DNA of 64,000 bases, taken from the NCBI RefSeq assembly GCF_013149275.1, contig NZ_JABGNA010000006.1:310001-374000 (forward strand). Direction: 5' to 3'. The first letter of the stretch is position 1. Each line of letters begins with the position of its first letter. Origin of the DNA: Mucilaginibacter sp. SG564 (GTDB lineage: Bacteria > Bacteroidota > Bacteroidia > Sphingobacteriales > Sphingobacteriaceae). Below the pieces are notes generated by a model. It had not been told where the DNA came from. It worked only from the letters and a program-made list of their open reading frames with translations, and made no database searches. The position numbers were made by a program, and so were the translations under genes. Below, piece by piece: positions 52,679 to 61,009 of this stretch.

Positions 52679-53080
52679 ATGAAAGCAAAAACAATTCTAT
52701 TGCTCCTGTTTTTGGGTCTTTCTGTAAGTTGCCTGCAAGCTCAAACTACAGATGCACCCAAAGTAAAAAAAGGCATGATCAAAGTAACGGTCCTTTACCC
52801 CAACGGCGAAGGAAAAACGTTTGACATGGACTACTACACCAAGAACCATATGCCGCTGATGGCAAAATTCTTTAACCTGAAAATTTACGCTATTGATAAA
52901 GGGATATCAAGCGGAACACCTGGCACTCCGGTTCCGTTCCTGGCCATTGGTTACCTGTATTTTGATAAGCTTTCTGATTATGAAACTGCCCTTGCAAAGC
53001 ATCTGGACGAGATCAGAGCCGATTTTCCTAAGTACACCAATGTTACGCCACTTATCCAGATCAGCGAAGTGGTTCAATAA
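52679..53080 (+). CDS. Exported EthD-family small protein
   Basis: 133 residues from ATG 52679; upstream in-frame codons encode an AT-rich leader, not protein. A signal peptide (MKAKTILLLLFLGLSVSCLQAQ) precedes an EthD-like ferredoxin fold: KVTVLYPNGEGKTFDMDYYTKNHMPLMAKFF, then FLAIGYLYFDKLSDYETALAKHLDEIRADFPKYTN. EthD domains are small dimeric folds found in monooxygenase-related proteins; most are cytoplasmic, so the signal peptide is unusual. Copy B of the small-RNA element begins 31 bp downstream. Confidence 0.82.
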   Translation: MKAKTILLLLFLGLSVSCLQAQTTDAPKVKKGMIKVTVLYPNGEGKTFDMDYYTKNHMPLMAKFFNLKIYAIDKGISSGTPGTPVPFLAIGYLYFDKLSDYETALAKHLDEIRADFPKYTNVTPLIQISEVVQ

Positions 53081-53110
53081 TATTCAAGCAGATAATTCCG
53101 CAAAATATTG

Positions 53111-53394
53111 CGTATATTTGTATGTATAAACAGCCCGGTTTTCCGTCAAAAGAGGAAAGCCGGGCTGTTTTGTTAAGTGAGAATAGAGCCCAAAAACCAA
53201 TCGTTTGGGGTGTGGTTTTTTGATAGTCAATATTTTAAGACTTTTTAAACCTTTCAAAACCCGTCAAAAATTTGTTAAAAAGTGTTAAAATCGATGGTTT
53301 GGAGCGAATTTTCGAGTGTTTTTGAGCCATTTTTATCCTGTTTTGGGCAAAAAAAGTGTTAAAATTTAAGGTTTAAAAAGTTTTTTGGGTAACC
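53111..53394 (+). ncRNA. Candidate structured small RNA, copy B of a dispersed non-coding element
   Basis: Begins with the exact box TATATTTG (53113-53120), then an 11-bp stem (53128-53138 with 53160-53170). A variable AT-rich part follows, then a 51-nt core (53240-53290), and it ends at GGGTAACC (53394). The core opener ACTTTTTAAACC (53240-53251) is exactly complementary to GGTTTAAAAAGT (53370-53381), so the 3' end can fold back. Copy A at 6370-6650 is the same element in the other orientation. The hairpin could also stop the EthD-like transcript, but its T run is weak. It ends 11 bp before the stop codon of the convergent HMA-MauE gene. Confidence 0.6.
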
Positions 53395-53404
53395 TGCAGG
53401 TTTC

Positions 53405-54142
53405 TTAAAGGAGGGTCACCAACGTTACCCCACTCATCACGATCATCAGGGCATCTTCCACGATTGTAACGGTGCTCATGGGCAGATTAAAAACTGCTCC
53501 GAGGCAGGCACACTGAATTTTGCGTTTGTTTAGTACACTTTGCAGCACGCCGATCAAACTCATGGTCATCACCACAAAAGTGACTACATTCACCGCCAAA
53601 GGCAGAATATCCAGGGCGAAGGCTAAACCCAGTCCCAGCTCCACAAAAGCATAAATATAACCCCATGCCCTAAAGCGTTTGGCTACAATATCATACATGG
53701 AGTAACTATCGGCAAATCCCTGCAGGTTAAGTAGTTTAAAAAAGGAAAAAGTGAGGAAAAAGCCGCTCATAAACACGCGCATGGCCGTCATGGTCATAAA
53801 GCCGTGCTCCATATACCCGGCTATAATAGCGATGGTTAAAATATAGGCGAAAATGAGCAGAATGGGTTTGTAGGTGGCCAGCCAGCTGTGGTTTTCCCCG
53901 TCCATATCCATAGGCATGGCTTGATGAGTATTTTGTACTTCACTGAGCTGGTATTTGGGGTAATCTTTCAGGGCATCCTGTAAAGCAGCAGTTGGAATAT
54001 GTTGAGCCATGGTGATATCCGCGGTACCTTCTGCAAGAGAAATATCTACCTTTTGCACATCTTTCAGTTGGGATAGCAGGGTTTGTACTTTATTTTGACA
54101 ACCGCCGCAGGTCATGCCGGTTATTTGATAAGTATGTGTCAT
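53405..54142 (-). CDS. HMA-domain fused to MauE/DoxX-like membrane protein
   Basis: 245 residues. Residues 1-70 are a heavy-metal-associated domain with the metal site GMTCGGC (9-15). After a Met/His-containing linker (HQAMPMDMDGENHSW) come four to five membrane helices (about 92-110, 118-140, 160-180, 187-207, 225-243) of MauE/DoxX type, with a CAC motif at about 210 in KRKIQCACLGAVF. The architecture suggests transfer of copper or a similar metal to, or thiol chemistry at, the membrane. The HMA-containing AraC regulator lies upstream on the same strand. Confidence 0.82.
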   Translation of the reverse strand: MTHTYQITGMTCGGCQNKVQTLLSQLKDVQKVDISLAEGTADITMAQHIPTAALQDALKDYPKYQLSEVQNTHQAMPMDMDGENHSWLATYKPILLIFAYILTIAIIAGYMEHGFMTMTAMRVFMSGFFLTFSFFKLLNLQGFADSYSMYDIVAKRFRAWGYIYAFVELGLGLAFALDILPLAVNVVTFVVMTMSLIGVLQSVLNKRKIQCACLGAVFNLPMSTVTIVEDALMIVMSGVTLVTLL

Positions 54143-54167
54143 GATTTGTGTGATTAAATTGATAACA

Positions 54168-54175
54168 CAAATTTA
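54168..54175 (-). promoter_or_regulatory. -7 promoter box TAAATTTG for the HMA-MauE gene
   Basis: An exact TAnnTTTG match 25 bp upstream of ATG 54142, so this gene has its own promoter rather than relying only on the upstream regulator gene. Confidence 0.55.
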
Positions 54176-54248
54176 CCCACAGCACGGCTGGTTGGCCTTA
54201 CAGAATTATGGATGGATGTTATAAGATTTTTATCGTAGAAGAGTCCGC

Positions 54249-54809
54249 TTATACATCATCGATATTTTTGCGGTGATGACTTTGCAGCCCCTTAAATTGC
54301 GATGGCGTTAGCCCGGTTACCTGTTTAAACTGGGCCGAAAGGTGCGCCACGCTGCTGTAACCTAATTGGTAGGAGATCTCAGACAGGCTCAGCTCGTTAT
54401 AGATCAATAGTTCTTTTACCCTTTCAATTTTTTGGGCAATGTAATATTTTTCGATGGTGGTACCCTCTACAGACGAAAACAGGTTGCTCAGGTAGCTGTA
54501 ATCATGATGCAGATGATCAGCCAATATTGCCGAGAGCTTTAGTGTTTTGGTAGTATCGGTATAATGCACCAGTTTAATGATCTCCGTTTTTATCTGTTCT
54601 ATCAGTCGACTTTTCTGGTTGTCGATCAGTTCAAAACCCAGCGATGTAAGGGATTTTTCCAGCTCCTTGATTTGTTGTGCTTCCGGGTTTTGCTTCAGTG
54701 ATACTTCGCCAAGTTCTATGCTTAATGGTTCCAGACCGGCTTTTTCGAGTTCGGTTTGCACCGCCGTTTTGCAGCGGTTACATACCATGTTTTTGATGTA
54801 CAGTTTCAC
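54249..54809 (-). CDS. AraC-family regulator with N-terminal HMA-like metal domain
   Basis: 186 residues from a GTG at 54809. The frame extends 11 codons further to 54842, but those codons (MHIYIFAHL) come from the ATGTGC word repeat. Residues 1-65 have the ferredoxin-like HMA plan with metal site MVCNRC (8-13). Residues about 90-180 are the AraC helix-turn-helix pair (LSEISYQLGYSSVAHLSAQFKQVTGLTPSQFK). A metal-sensing regulator of the HMA-MauE gene downstream (106-bp gap) is the obvious reading. This is inferred from the shared domain and adjacency. Confidence 0.82.
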   Translation of the reverse strand: MKLYIKNMVCNRCKTAVQTELEKAGLEPLSIELGEVSLKQNPEAQQIKELEKSLTSLGFELIDNQKSRLIEQIKTEIIKLVHYTDTTKTLKLSAILADHLHHDYSYLSNLFSSVEGTTIEKYYIAQKIERVKELLIYNELSLSEISYQLGYSSVAHLSAQFKQVTGLTPSQFKGLQSHHRKNIDDV

Positions 54810-54815
54810 AGAATT

Positions 54816-54960
54816 CAGATGTGCAAATATGTAGATGTGCAAATATGCAGATTTCAGATGTGCAAATGCCCCGATTTCGGATTTGAAAGACGAATTATGA
54901 CCTCAAATCCATTATTACCACATTTACAATCCGCACATCTGCATATTTGCACATTTGCAA
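54816..54960. repeat. ATGTGC word repeat, inverted
   Basis: TGTGCAAATATGCAGAT (54836-54852) pairs exactly with ATCTGCATATTTGCACA (54937-54953), and more copies of the word lie between 54816 and 54866. It lies between the VWA gene stop and the HMA-AraC start, on the transcript of both. Confidence 0.75.
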
Positions 54961-54961
54961 T

Positions 54962-56902
54962 CTACTCTTCCGCTGCTAAAACCTTGTTGTTTGGGCTCAG
55001 CAGTTTGGCGCTTTCGGCCAGTTTAATGAACTCGGCCCGATAGCCTTCACTGTCGTCGCCTTTAGCTGCACGGGCCATTTTAATAGCCTGATCATAGGTG
55101 GCATGCTGTTTGAATTGCGAATCGCGCAGCAACATCCCAAACTCAGCTACAGCGGCCGCGAACCTAAAATCAGTTGAGGTGGAATTTAAGGCTACAGGTT
55201 TATCATAAACTTCCACATGGCTCATTTTACTAACGGATGAGGTTGGCTGTTTGTACCGGAACTTGATGGTCAGCATTTCATCAGATGAACTAGTATAAGC
55301 TACGGACTTTGGTTTTTGATATTTAAGCGGATCAACACTGCCCGAGTAATCATCTTTAACACCGGCAGGCACTAACTCATAAAAAGCGGTTACGGTATGG
55401 CCAGATCCCATATCGCCTGCATTTTTTTTATCGTTGTTAAAATCCTCCTTGTTCAGGGCGCGGTTTTCGTAACCCAGTAAACGGTAAGCCTGTACTTTGG
55501 CAGGATTAAATTCTACCTGTAGTTTTACGTCCTTGGCAATGGTAAACAGGGTACCACCAAATTCGCTGATGAGGGTTTTGCGGGCCTCGGTAATATTATC
55601 GATATAAGCATAGTTGCCATTGCCTTTATCGGCCAGGGTTTCCATTTTACTGTCTTTATAGTTACCCATGCCAAAGCCCAAAACGGATAAGGATATACCG
55701 CTTTCGCGTTCTTTCTCAATCAGTTTTTCCATATCGTCATCGCTGGATGCGCCTACGTTAAAATCACCGTCGGTAGCCAGCATTACGCGGTTATTACCAC
55801 CTTTCATGAAGTTTTCCATGGCAATTTTGTAGGCCAGTTTAATGCCAGCGCCACCAGCTGTTGAGCCGCCTGCCTGAAGGTTATCAATAGCGTTGTTAAT
55901 GGTGGTCTTTTTGTCGCCCGATGTAGCCGGTAATACCACCCCTGCTGCGCCGGCGTATACTACAATGGCCACTCTGTCTTGCGGACGTAATTGGTTAACC
56001 AGCATTTTTAAGGACGATTGTACCAATGGCAATTTGTTGGGTTCATACATCGATCCCGATACATCTATCAAAAATACCAGGTTGGAGGCGGGCAGTTTAT
56101 CATTAGCGATGGTTTTTGCTTTTAAACCGATACGTAACAAGCGGTGATTGCTATTCCATGGTGCGGCAGAAAGTTCGGTATGGATTGCAACCGGCTCGTT
56201 ATTGGTTGGCCCAGCCAGGTTATAATGAAAATAATTGATCATTTCTTCAACCCGAACCGCATCAGCAGGAGGCAGTTGCCCGTTGTTGATAAAACGCCTT
56301 ACGTTGCTGTAGGAGGCCGCGTCAACATCAACGGAAAAAGTAGATAGAGGCTCGCTTTCAACGGTTTTGAAACCATTTTCATTGATGCCTTTATAGCTTT
56401 CATTGTCAGCAGCAGGAGCGGGTGCTACCGGTGCATTCATAATTTGAAAAGCCTTGTTGGAGTGCCTTGTGGTCTTGCTAACAGCAAGCCCGGCTACCGG
56501 GGCCGAGTACTTTTTATCGGCTTGCGGCGCAATGATCGTGGCTACAGACCCGGTTACACTGCTTTTGTGCTGCACGCCATAACCTACAACTACCACTTCG
56601 TTTAAAGCTTGGCTTGATGCTTTCAGATGAACGTCCAGCGTATTGCTTTTGCCGATCTTTATAGTTTGCGACTCAAAGCCTACAAAACTGAAAGTAAGTT
56701 TGCTTTTGCCTTCGGGTAGATCAATAGTATAATGCCCTTTGATATCGGTCTGCGTACCTTGATGACCGCCTGTTACGATTACCTGTGCGCCGGGCAGAGC
56801 CTGGTTTTTATCGTCATAAACCGTTCCGCTGATGTGGCGTGCGGAGGCTGGCTTAAATCCGGTTAAGCCTGCGAGTATTAAAATGAATAGTAGCTGTTTC
56901 AT
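54962..56902 (-). CDS. VWA-domain protein (YfbK-like) with SusC-type N-terminal module
   Basis: 646 residues. A signal peptide (to about 21) is followed by a CarboxypepD_reg-like domain (22-95) and then NEVVVVGYGVQHKSSVTGSVAT (about 100), the motif that opens SusC plugs, though no plug or barrel follows. Residues about 180-290 are the VWA N-terminal part typical of YfbK proteins. The VWA domain with MIDAS LIDVSGSMYEPNKL continues to about 460, then the DUF3520-like C-terminus. It faces the ECF sigma/TonB-like pair across 170 bp and shares the same N-terminal module type with the latter, so the three genes probably work together. Confidence 0.88.
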   Translation of the reverse strand: MKQLLFILILAGLTGFKPASARHISGTVYDDKNQALPGAQVIVTGGHQGTQTDIKGHYTIDLPEGKSKLTFSFVGFESQTIKIGKSNTLDVHLKASSQALNEVVVVGYGVQHKSSVTGSVATIIAPQADKKYSAPVAGLAVSKTTRHSNKAFQIMNAPVAPAPAADNESYKGINENGFKTVESEPLSTFSVDVDAASYSNVRRFINNGQLPPADAVRVEEMINYFHYNLAGPTNNEPVAIHTELSAAPWNSNHRLLRIGLKAKTIANDKLPASNLVFLIDVSGSMYEPNKLPLVQSSLKMLVNQLRPQDRVAIVVYAGAAGVVLPATSGDKKTTINNAIDNLQAGGSTAGGAGIKLAYKIAMENFMKGGNNRVMLATDGDFNVGASSDDDMEKLIEKERESGISLSVLGFGMGNYKDSKMETLADKGNGNYAYIDNITEARKTLISEFGGTLFTIAKDVKLQVEFNPAKVQAYRLLGYENRALNKEDFNNDKKNAGDMGSGHTVTAFYELVPAGVKDDYSGSVDPLKYQKPKSVAYTSSSDEMLTIKFRYKQPTSSVSKMSHVEVYDKPVALNSTSTDFRFAAAVAEFGMLLRDSQFKQHATYDQAIKMARAAKGDDSEGYRAEFIKLAESAKLLSPNNKVLAAEE

Positions 56903-56917
56903 TTGATAATTATTGAT

Positions 56918-57001
56918 TTACTGATTTAGTGAATTAGTGATTTTTATAGCTACAGAACCTCATCTGCATATTTGCACATCTGAAATCTGCGTATTTGCTT
57001 T
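56918..57001. repeat. Two kinds of word repeat in the VWA / sigma factor promoter region
   Basis: TTACTGATTTAGTGAATT (56918-56935) recurs exactly at 6672-6689. A cluster of the inverted ATGTGC word follows (CTGCATATTTGCACATCTG, about 56970-56988, and a diverged copy to 57001). Confidence 0.6.
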
Positions 57002-57072
57002 CATTTTAATAAGGATGTTACAGCAGCTTAATTTCCATAAACGATTTAAAAAATTTATTTTGGCGCTGTTTA

Positions 57073-57645
57073 ATGACCAATTTTATCAAACCAAATAAAT
57101 TAAGTTCATCAACTGATGCCGAACTGCTATCTGTTTACCGTAATAGCGGTGATATTGCTGTTTTGGGACAATTGTATGAAAGGTATATGCCCCTTGTTTA
57201 CGGTGTTTGCTTAAAATATCTGAAAGACGAAGAGCTGGCTAAAGATGCCGTTATGGGCATTTTTGAGGAATTGGTTATTAAGGTAAAACAGCATGATATA
57301 GCCATATTCAGAAGCTGGTTGTATGTATTGGGGCGCAATTATTGCTTGATGCAGTTAAGGAGCGGTAAAAAATTAGAAGTAGTTGCTTTGGATGAGGTTA
57401 TGGAATTTACCCCGCTTTTGCATCCTGATGATAATAACCGTGAAGAAGCCTATAAAGCGTTGGAACGTTGTATTGAAAAACTAACCGGCGCGCAGCAGCA
57501 AAGCATCGATCTGTTTTACTTAAAAGAGAAGTGCTACAAAGAGGTGGCTGATATAACCGGGTTTAGTTTAAATGAGGTGAAAAGTTATATACAAAATGGC
57601 AAACGAAATTTAAAAATTTGCCTGGAGAGAAGCAGTGAGCAATAA
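57073..57645 (+). CDS. ECF-type RNA polymerase sigma factor
   Basis: 190 residues. Region 2 is LYERYMPLVYGVCLKYLKDEELAKDAVMGIFEELVIKV with FRSWLYVLGRNYCLMQLR (about 33-97). Region 4 is LTGAQQQSIDLFYLKEKCYKEVADITGFSLNEVKSYIQNGKRNLK (about 139-183). It is followed, with an 11-bp overlap, by its membrane partner, the usual sigma/anti-sigma coupling. A near-match to TAnnTTTG (TTTATTTTGG) lies about 16 bp upstream. Confidence 0.93.
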   Translation: MTNFIKPNKLSSSTDAELLSVYRNSGDIAVLGQLYERYMPLVYGVCLKYLKDEELAKDAVMGIFEELVIKVKQHDIAIFRSWLYVLGRNYCLMQLRSGKKLEVVALDEVMEFTPLLHPDDNNREEAYKALERCIEKLTGAQQQSIDLFYLKEKCYKEVADITGFSLNEVKSYIQNGKRNLKICLERSSEQ

Positions 57646-59020
57646 AAAGGCCGACATATCGCAGATCAGGAAGTACTTTAACGGGGAGCTTAATGCTACC
57701 GCTATGCACCAGCTGGAGCAGGAAGCGCTTGACGATCCGTTTTTGATGGATGCCCTGGAAGGTTACGAAGCTGTAGGGAAAGATCAGCAGGGAAACCTGA
57801 ACGAACTGGCAGATCGCCTGCAGGAACGTACAGCCGAAAAAAGAGGCCGGGTGATCCCCTGGAAGGTATGGGCGATAGCTGCGTCGGTTTTAGTGGTATT
57901 AACCATTGGTGGATTGTGGATGAGAAATTCAGAGCCCACACCTCAAAAAGAAAGAGTTGCCGATGTAGTGGTTACCCCACAAACCGACAAAAAACAATCA
58001 ATAGCATCTAAAGATACGGTAGTATCATCTACACCGCCTGCCAAACCTGTTGAGACGCGGGTGGCTCAAAACATAAAACCTGCACCGGTATTAAAATCAA
58101 TCAAACAGCCTGTTGCCAAACCAACTGATAATGCCATTTATCAGCAGGAGATATCAGCAACTGATAAACAGGCTGTTGCTGGCTCGGTATCTTCAGCAGA
58201 TAATTTAGCTAAACAAGTACCGGCTGCGGCGCCATTACAGTTTAAATCGCCGGCCAATAAAACAGATAATACACAGCAACTAAGCGAAACGGTTGTAATG
58301 GGTTATACTTCGCAAACTAAAAAAGATAGCCTGGATAATGCTATAGCCTTAAGAAGATCAAAGAAGGCCAAAACCTATGGATCGTCTGTCTTGCCCGGAA
58401 AAGTGGATGGCTTAACAGTGATTCCTGCAGATCCTAAATCACAGGCGGAAGCCAGTAGGATAACAGGTATCATTCTTTCAAAAGGCGATGGTTCGCCAGT
58501 GATTGGCGCTGCTATACGTATTAAAGGAACCAACAAATCAACGGTTACAGATGTTAATGGCAAATTTGCCTTATCAGCCTCGCCTGCAAGTAATGAAACC
58601 CTGGATATCGCATCTATAGGTTTTGAGCGTAAACAGGTAAGCGCCAAAGTGGGTGATAGTTTAAAGGTTGAGCTCAACGATGCTTCAAACTCGCTCAACG
58701 AGGTTGTTGTTTCCCGTGGCCATAAAACAGATGCTGATGATGAGCCTCTACCCGAAAGCGCCCACCCTCAAAATGGCTCGAGCAATTTTAAAAAATACCT
58801 GCAAAGTAATGCGGTTTTACCTGATGGTACCATTGGCAACGTAAATGTGAGTTTTACTGTTGGTGTTGATGGATCATTAAGCGATTTTAAGATCAAAAAA
58901 AGTCTGAACGCGGTAGCCGATCAGAAAGCTATAGACCTAATCAAAAACGGCCCTTCCTGGGTTGGAAATAATAATCATAAGCCCGAAACAGTATCGGTGA
59001 AGGTGAAATTTCAGAAATAG
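57635..59020 (+). CDS. Membrane anti-sigma/TonB-like protein with regulatory beta-domain
   Basis: 461 residues from a GTG at 57635, overlapping the sigma gene by 11 bp. Residues 1-70 (ISQIRKYFNGELNATAMHQLEQEALDDPFLMDALEGYE) look like an anti-sigma zinc-less domain. One membrane helix lies at about 73-92. A Pro/Lys/Gln-rich stretch of about 130 residues spans the periplasm. A CarboxypepD_reg-like domain (about 275-350, ending LNEVVVSRG) follows, and a TonB C-terminal-like domain (about 385-461) closes it. The motif SETVVMGYTSQTKKD at about 220 resembles the start of a SusC plug. It may sense outer-membrane events and hold or release the sigma factor. Confidence 0.85.
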   Translation: MSNKKADISQIRKYFNGELNATAMHQLEQEALDDPFLMDALEGYEAVGKDQQGNLNELADRLQERTAEKRGRVIPWKVWAIAASVLVVLTIGGLWMRNSEPTPQKERVADVVVTPQTDKKQSIASKDTVVSSTPPAKPVETRVAQNIKPAPVLKSIKQPVAKPTDNAIYQQEISATDKQAVAGSVSSADNLAKQVPAAAPLQFKSPANKTDNTQQLSETVVMGYTSQTKKDSLDNAIALRRSKKAKTYGSSVLPGKVDGLTVIPADPKSQAEASRITGIILSKGDGSPVIGAAIRIKGTNKSTVTDVNGKFALSASPASNETLDIASIGFERKQVSAKVGDSLKVELNDASNSLNEVVVSRGHKTDADDEPLPESAHPQNGSSNFKKYLQSNAVLPDGTIGNVNVSFTVGVDGSLSDFKIKKSLNAVADQKAIDLIKNGPSWVGNNNHKPETVSVKVKFQK

Positions 59021-59039
59021 TCTTTGGTTAATTTAAATT

Positions 59040-59116
59040 GTCATGCTGAACGATAGTGAAGCATCTATTTTCCAATGGTATAGTTCATGAATAGATCCTT
59101 CGTTGCTCAGGATGAC
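59040..59116. repeat. REP-like palindrome (GTCATGCTGAACGATAGTGA)
   Basis: Starts GTCATGCTGAACGATAGTGA and ends ATCCTTCGTTGCTCAGGATG followed by AC. It is a GTCAT-class element between convergent genes. Confidence 0.7.
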
Positions 59117-59146
59117 AAATCTTTGAAATAGGCCTCGCATAGCTAT

Positions 59147-59190
59147 AAAACAAAAAAGAGCAACAAGTTTTCCCATCGCTCTTTTGTTTA
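59147..59190. terminator. Bidirectional intrinsic terminator
   Basis: AAAACAAAAAAGAGC (59147-59161) pairs with GCTCTTTTGTTT (59178-59189). A and T runs flank a short GC-containing stem, and the hairpin lies between two convergent genes. Confidence 0.75.
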
Positions 59191-59204
59191 TTGAAATCTC
59201 TTTT

Positions 59205-59936
59205 TTACTTCTTATTCTTATCAGCAAAAGAAAATATCTTTTGTAATAGAGGCGTGGTGCGAGCACCTAAGTTAGAGCGAATATTCAGCTCTTCCTTAGC
59301 TATTTCAATAAACAATCCCGAGATAGCTTTTTGGGTAGTATAATCGCTGATATCCGGGTTCATTTTTTTTACAAAAGGAACTTTGTTGTAGGCCTTGGCA
59401 GCATCGGCATAGTACTTGGTGGCATTTACCTTGTCCAGGCTGGTTTGTATCACCGGTTTAAACTTGGCCGTTAACTGTGGGGTGGTGGTGCGTTGGAAAT
59501 ACTGTGTTGCAGCATCCTGGTTACCCAATAAAATATTGGTTACATCCTGCAGTGTCATTTTTTTAATGGCATCTACAAAAATGGGTTTAGCTTGTTTAGC
59601 GGCATCTTCGGCAGCACGGTTGAGTGATAATATCACATTGTCACACAATTTACCCATACCCAGGCTGCGTAAGGTTTTTTCGGCTTTTTGAGCTTCCGGC
59701 GGGAAAAGTATTTTAACCGCGGCATTGCCAAAAAAGCCGTTAACCGCCGATAGCTGATCTGAGCTTTTACCTGTAGCTACTTCAAGTGCCTGCTTAAGGC
59801 CGCTATTGATTTCGGAATTACTTGGCGTGGTTTGTACGGGTTGTACGGCCGCCTGTGCTGTTTGATTCAGGGTATCAACGCTGGCCACTGTTATAAACGC
59901 CAGCATCCCTGTAATTACTAAAAACTTTGCTCTCAT
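59205..59936 (-). CDS. DUF4197 family exported protein
   Basis: 243 residues with a signal peptide (MRAKFLVITGMLAFITVASVDTLNQTAQA). The family is recognised by SEINSGLKQALEVATGKSSDQLS, GNAAVKILFPPEAQKAEKTLRSLG, MTLQDVTNILLGNQDAATQYFQRTT and the C-terminal YTTQKAISGLFIEIAKEELNIR. DUF4197 is a helical periplasmic or lipoprotein family of unknown role. It is the last gene of the phosphate-linked run on the minus strand, 42 bp after the PiT gene. Confidence 0.88.
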   Translation of the reverse strand: MRAKFLVITGMLAFITVASVDTLNQTAQAAVQPVQTTPSNSEINSGLKQALEVATGKSSDQLSAVNGFFGNAAVKILFPPEAQKAEKTLRSLGMGKLCDNVILSLNRAAEDAAKQAKPIFVDAIKKMTLQDVTNILLGNQDAATQYFQRTTTPQLTAKFKPVIQTSLDKVNATKYYADAAKAYNKVPFVKKMNPDISDYTTQKAISGLFIEIAKEELNIRSNLGARTTPLLQKIFSFADKNKK

Positions 59937-59978
59937 AATTGATTTAAATTTAGTAAAAAAATGCAGGCGTGAAAAAGA

Positions 59979-60989
59979 TTATCCTATCAGGTGTATCAGT
60001 GCAAATACCCCACCGGCAATAAGCGCTGATATAGGGATGGTAATGATCCAGGCCCAAACCAGGTTGATAGTAACCCCCCAGCGTACGGCCGAAACCCGTT
60101 TTGTTAAACCAACACCTATGATAGAACCTGTGATAGTATGCGTAGTTGAAACTGGGATACCAAATCTTTCTGTGATAAACAGGGTAACTGCACCGGCAGT
60201 TTCGGCGCTTACGCCTTCTAAGGGAGTTACCTTGGTGATTTTGGAACCCATGGTTTTTACAATTTTCCAGCCACCAGACATGGTTCCGGCGGCAATAGCG
60301 GTATAGCAGGCCAGCGGGATCCACTCGGGCATCGGCGCTCCGGATTTGATCACACCGGAGGTGATCAGGGTTACGTATAAAATACCCATTACTTTTTGAG
60401 CATCATTACCACCATGTGCAAAACTTAGCGCGGCGGCAGATACCAGCTGTAATCTTTTAAACCAACGCTCTGCAGCAGCAGGCCTGGCTCTTTTACAGAT
60501 GTGTAATATTAAAATAGTGATCACATAAGCAATGGCCAAACCAATAAAAGGGGCCAGTACAATGTAGGCTATAATAGTTAAAACGTAATGCATTTCAACC
60601 GCATTTAACGGGTTAACGTGCATATAAATGGCATTGGCCATACCCGCGCCTGCAAAGCCGCCTATAAGCGTATGCGATGAGCTAGACGGTATACCGAACC
60701 ACCAGGTGATCAGATTCCAGGATATAGCGGCAATTAAGCCTGCAAGTATTACATGAATGGTCACAAACTGTTCCAAAACAATTTTTGAAACGGTATTGGC
60801 TACCTTATGATCTTTGATAAAAAAGTAAGCCGCGAAATTAAATACCGCAGCCATCAGCACCGCTTGGAAAGGCGTCAGTACTTTGGTAGATACGATAGTG
60901 GCGATGGAGTTTGCAGCGTCATGAAAACCATTGGTATAGTCAAACAGAAGGGCAAGAACAACAACAACAACAAGTAGGGAGGTAACCAT
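59979..60989 (-). CDS. PiT-family inorganic phosphate transporter
   Basis: 336 residues, ten or so membrane helices. The duplicated PiT signatures are FDYTNGFHDAANSIATIVSTK (about 16-36) and the later GIPVSTTHTITGSIIGVGLTKR, with SFAHGGNDAQKVMGI in the middle. It imports phosphate as a metal-phosphate with a proton or sodium. The DUF47 partner is 20 bp upstream, the usual pairing. Confidence 0.96.
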   Translation of the reverse strand: MVTSLLVVVVVLALLFDYTNGFHDAANSIATIVSTKVLTPFQAVLMAAVFNFAAYFFIKDHKVANTVSKIVLEQFVTIHVILAGLIAAISWNLITWWFGIPSSSSHTLIGGFAGAGMANAIYMHVNPLNAVEMHYVLTIIAYIVLAPFIGLAIAYVITILILHICKRARPAAAERWFKRLQLVSAAALSFAHGGNDAQKVMGILYVTLITSGVIKSGAPMPEWIPLACYTAIAAGTMSGGWKIVKTMGSKITKVTPLEGVSAETAGAVTLFITERFGIPVSTTHTITGSIIGVGLTKRVSAVRWGVTINLVWAWIITIPISALIAGGVFALIHLIG

Positions 60990-61009
60990 TTAGTGATGAT
61001 TAAGTATGC

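Noticed and set aside
54810..54842. ATG start at 54842 for the HMA-AraC gene
   Set aside because: The extra residues are encoded by the word repeat; the GTG at 54809 starts the HMA fold directly. Some uncertainty remains.
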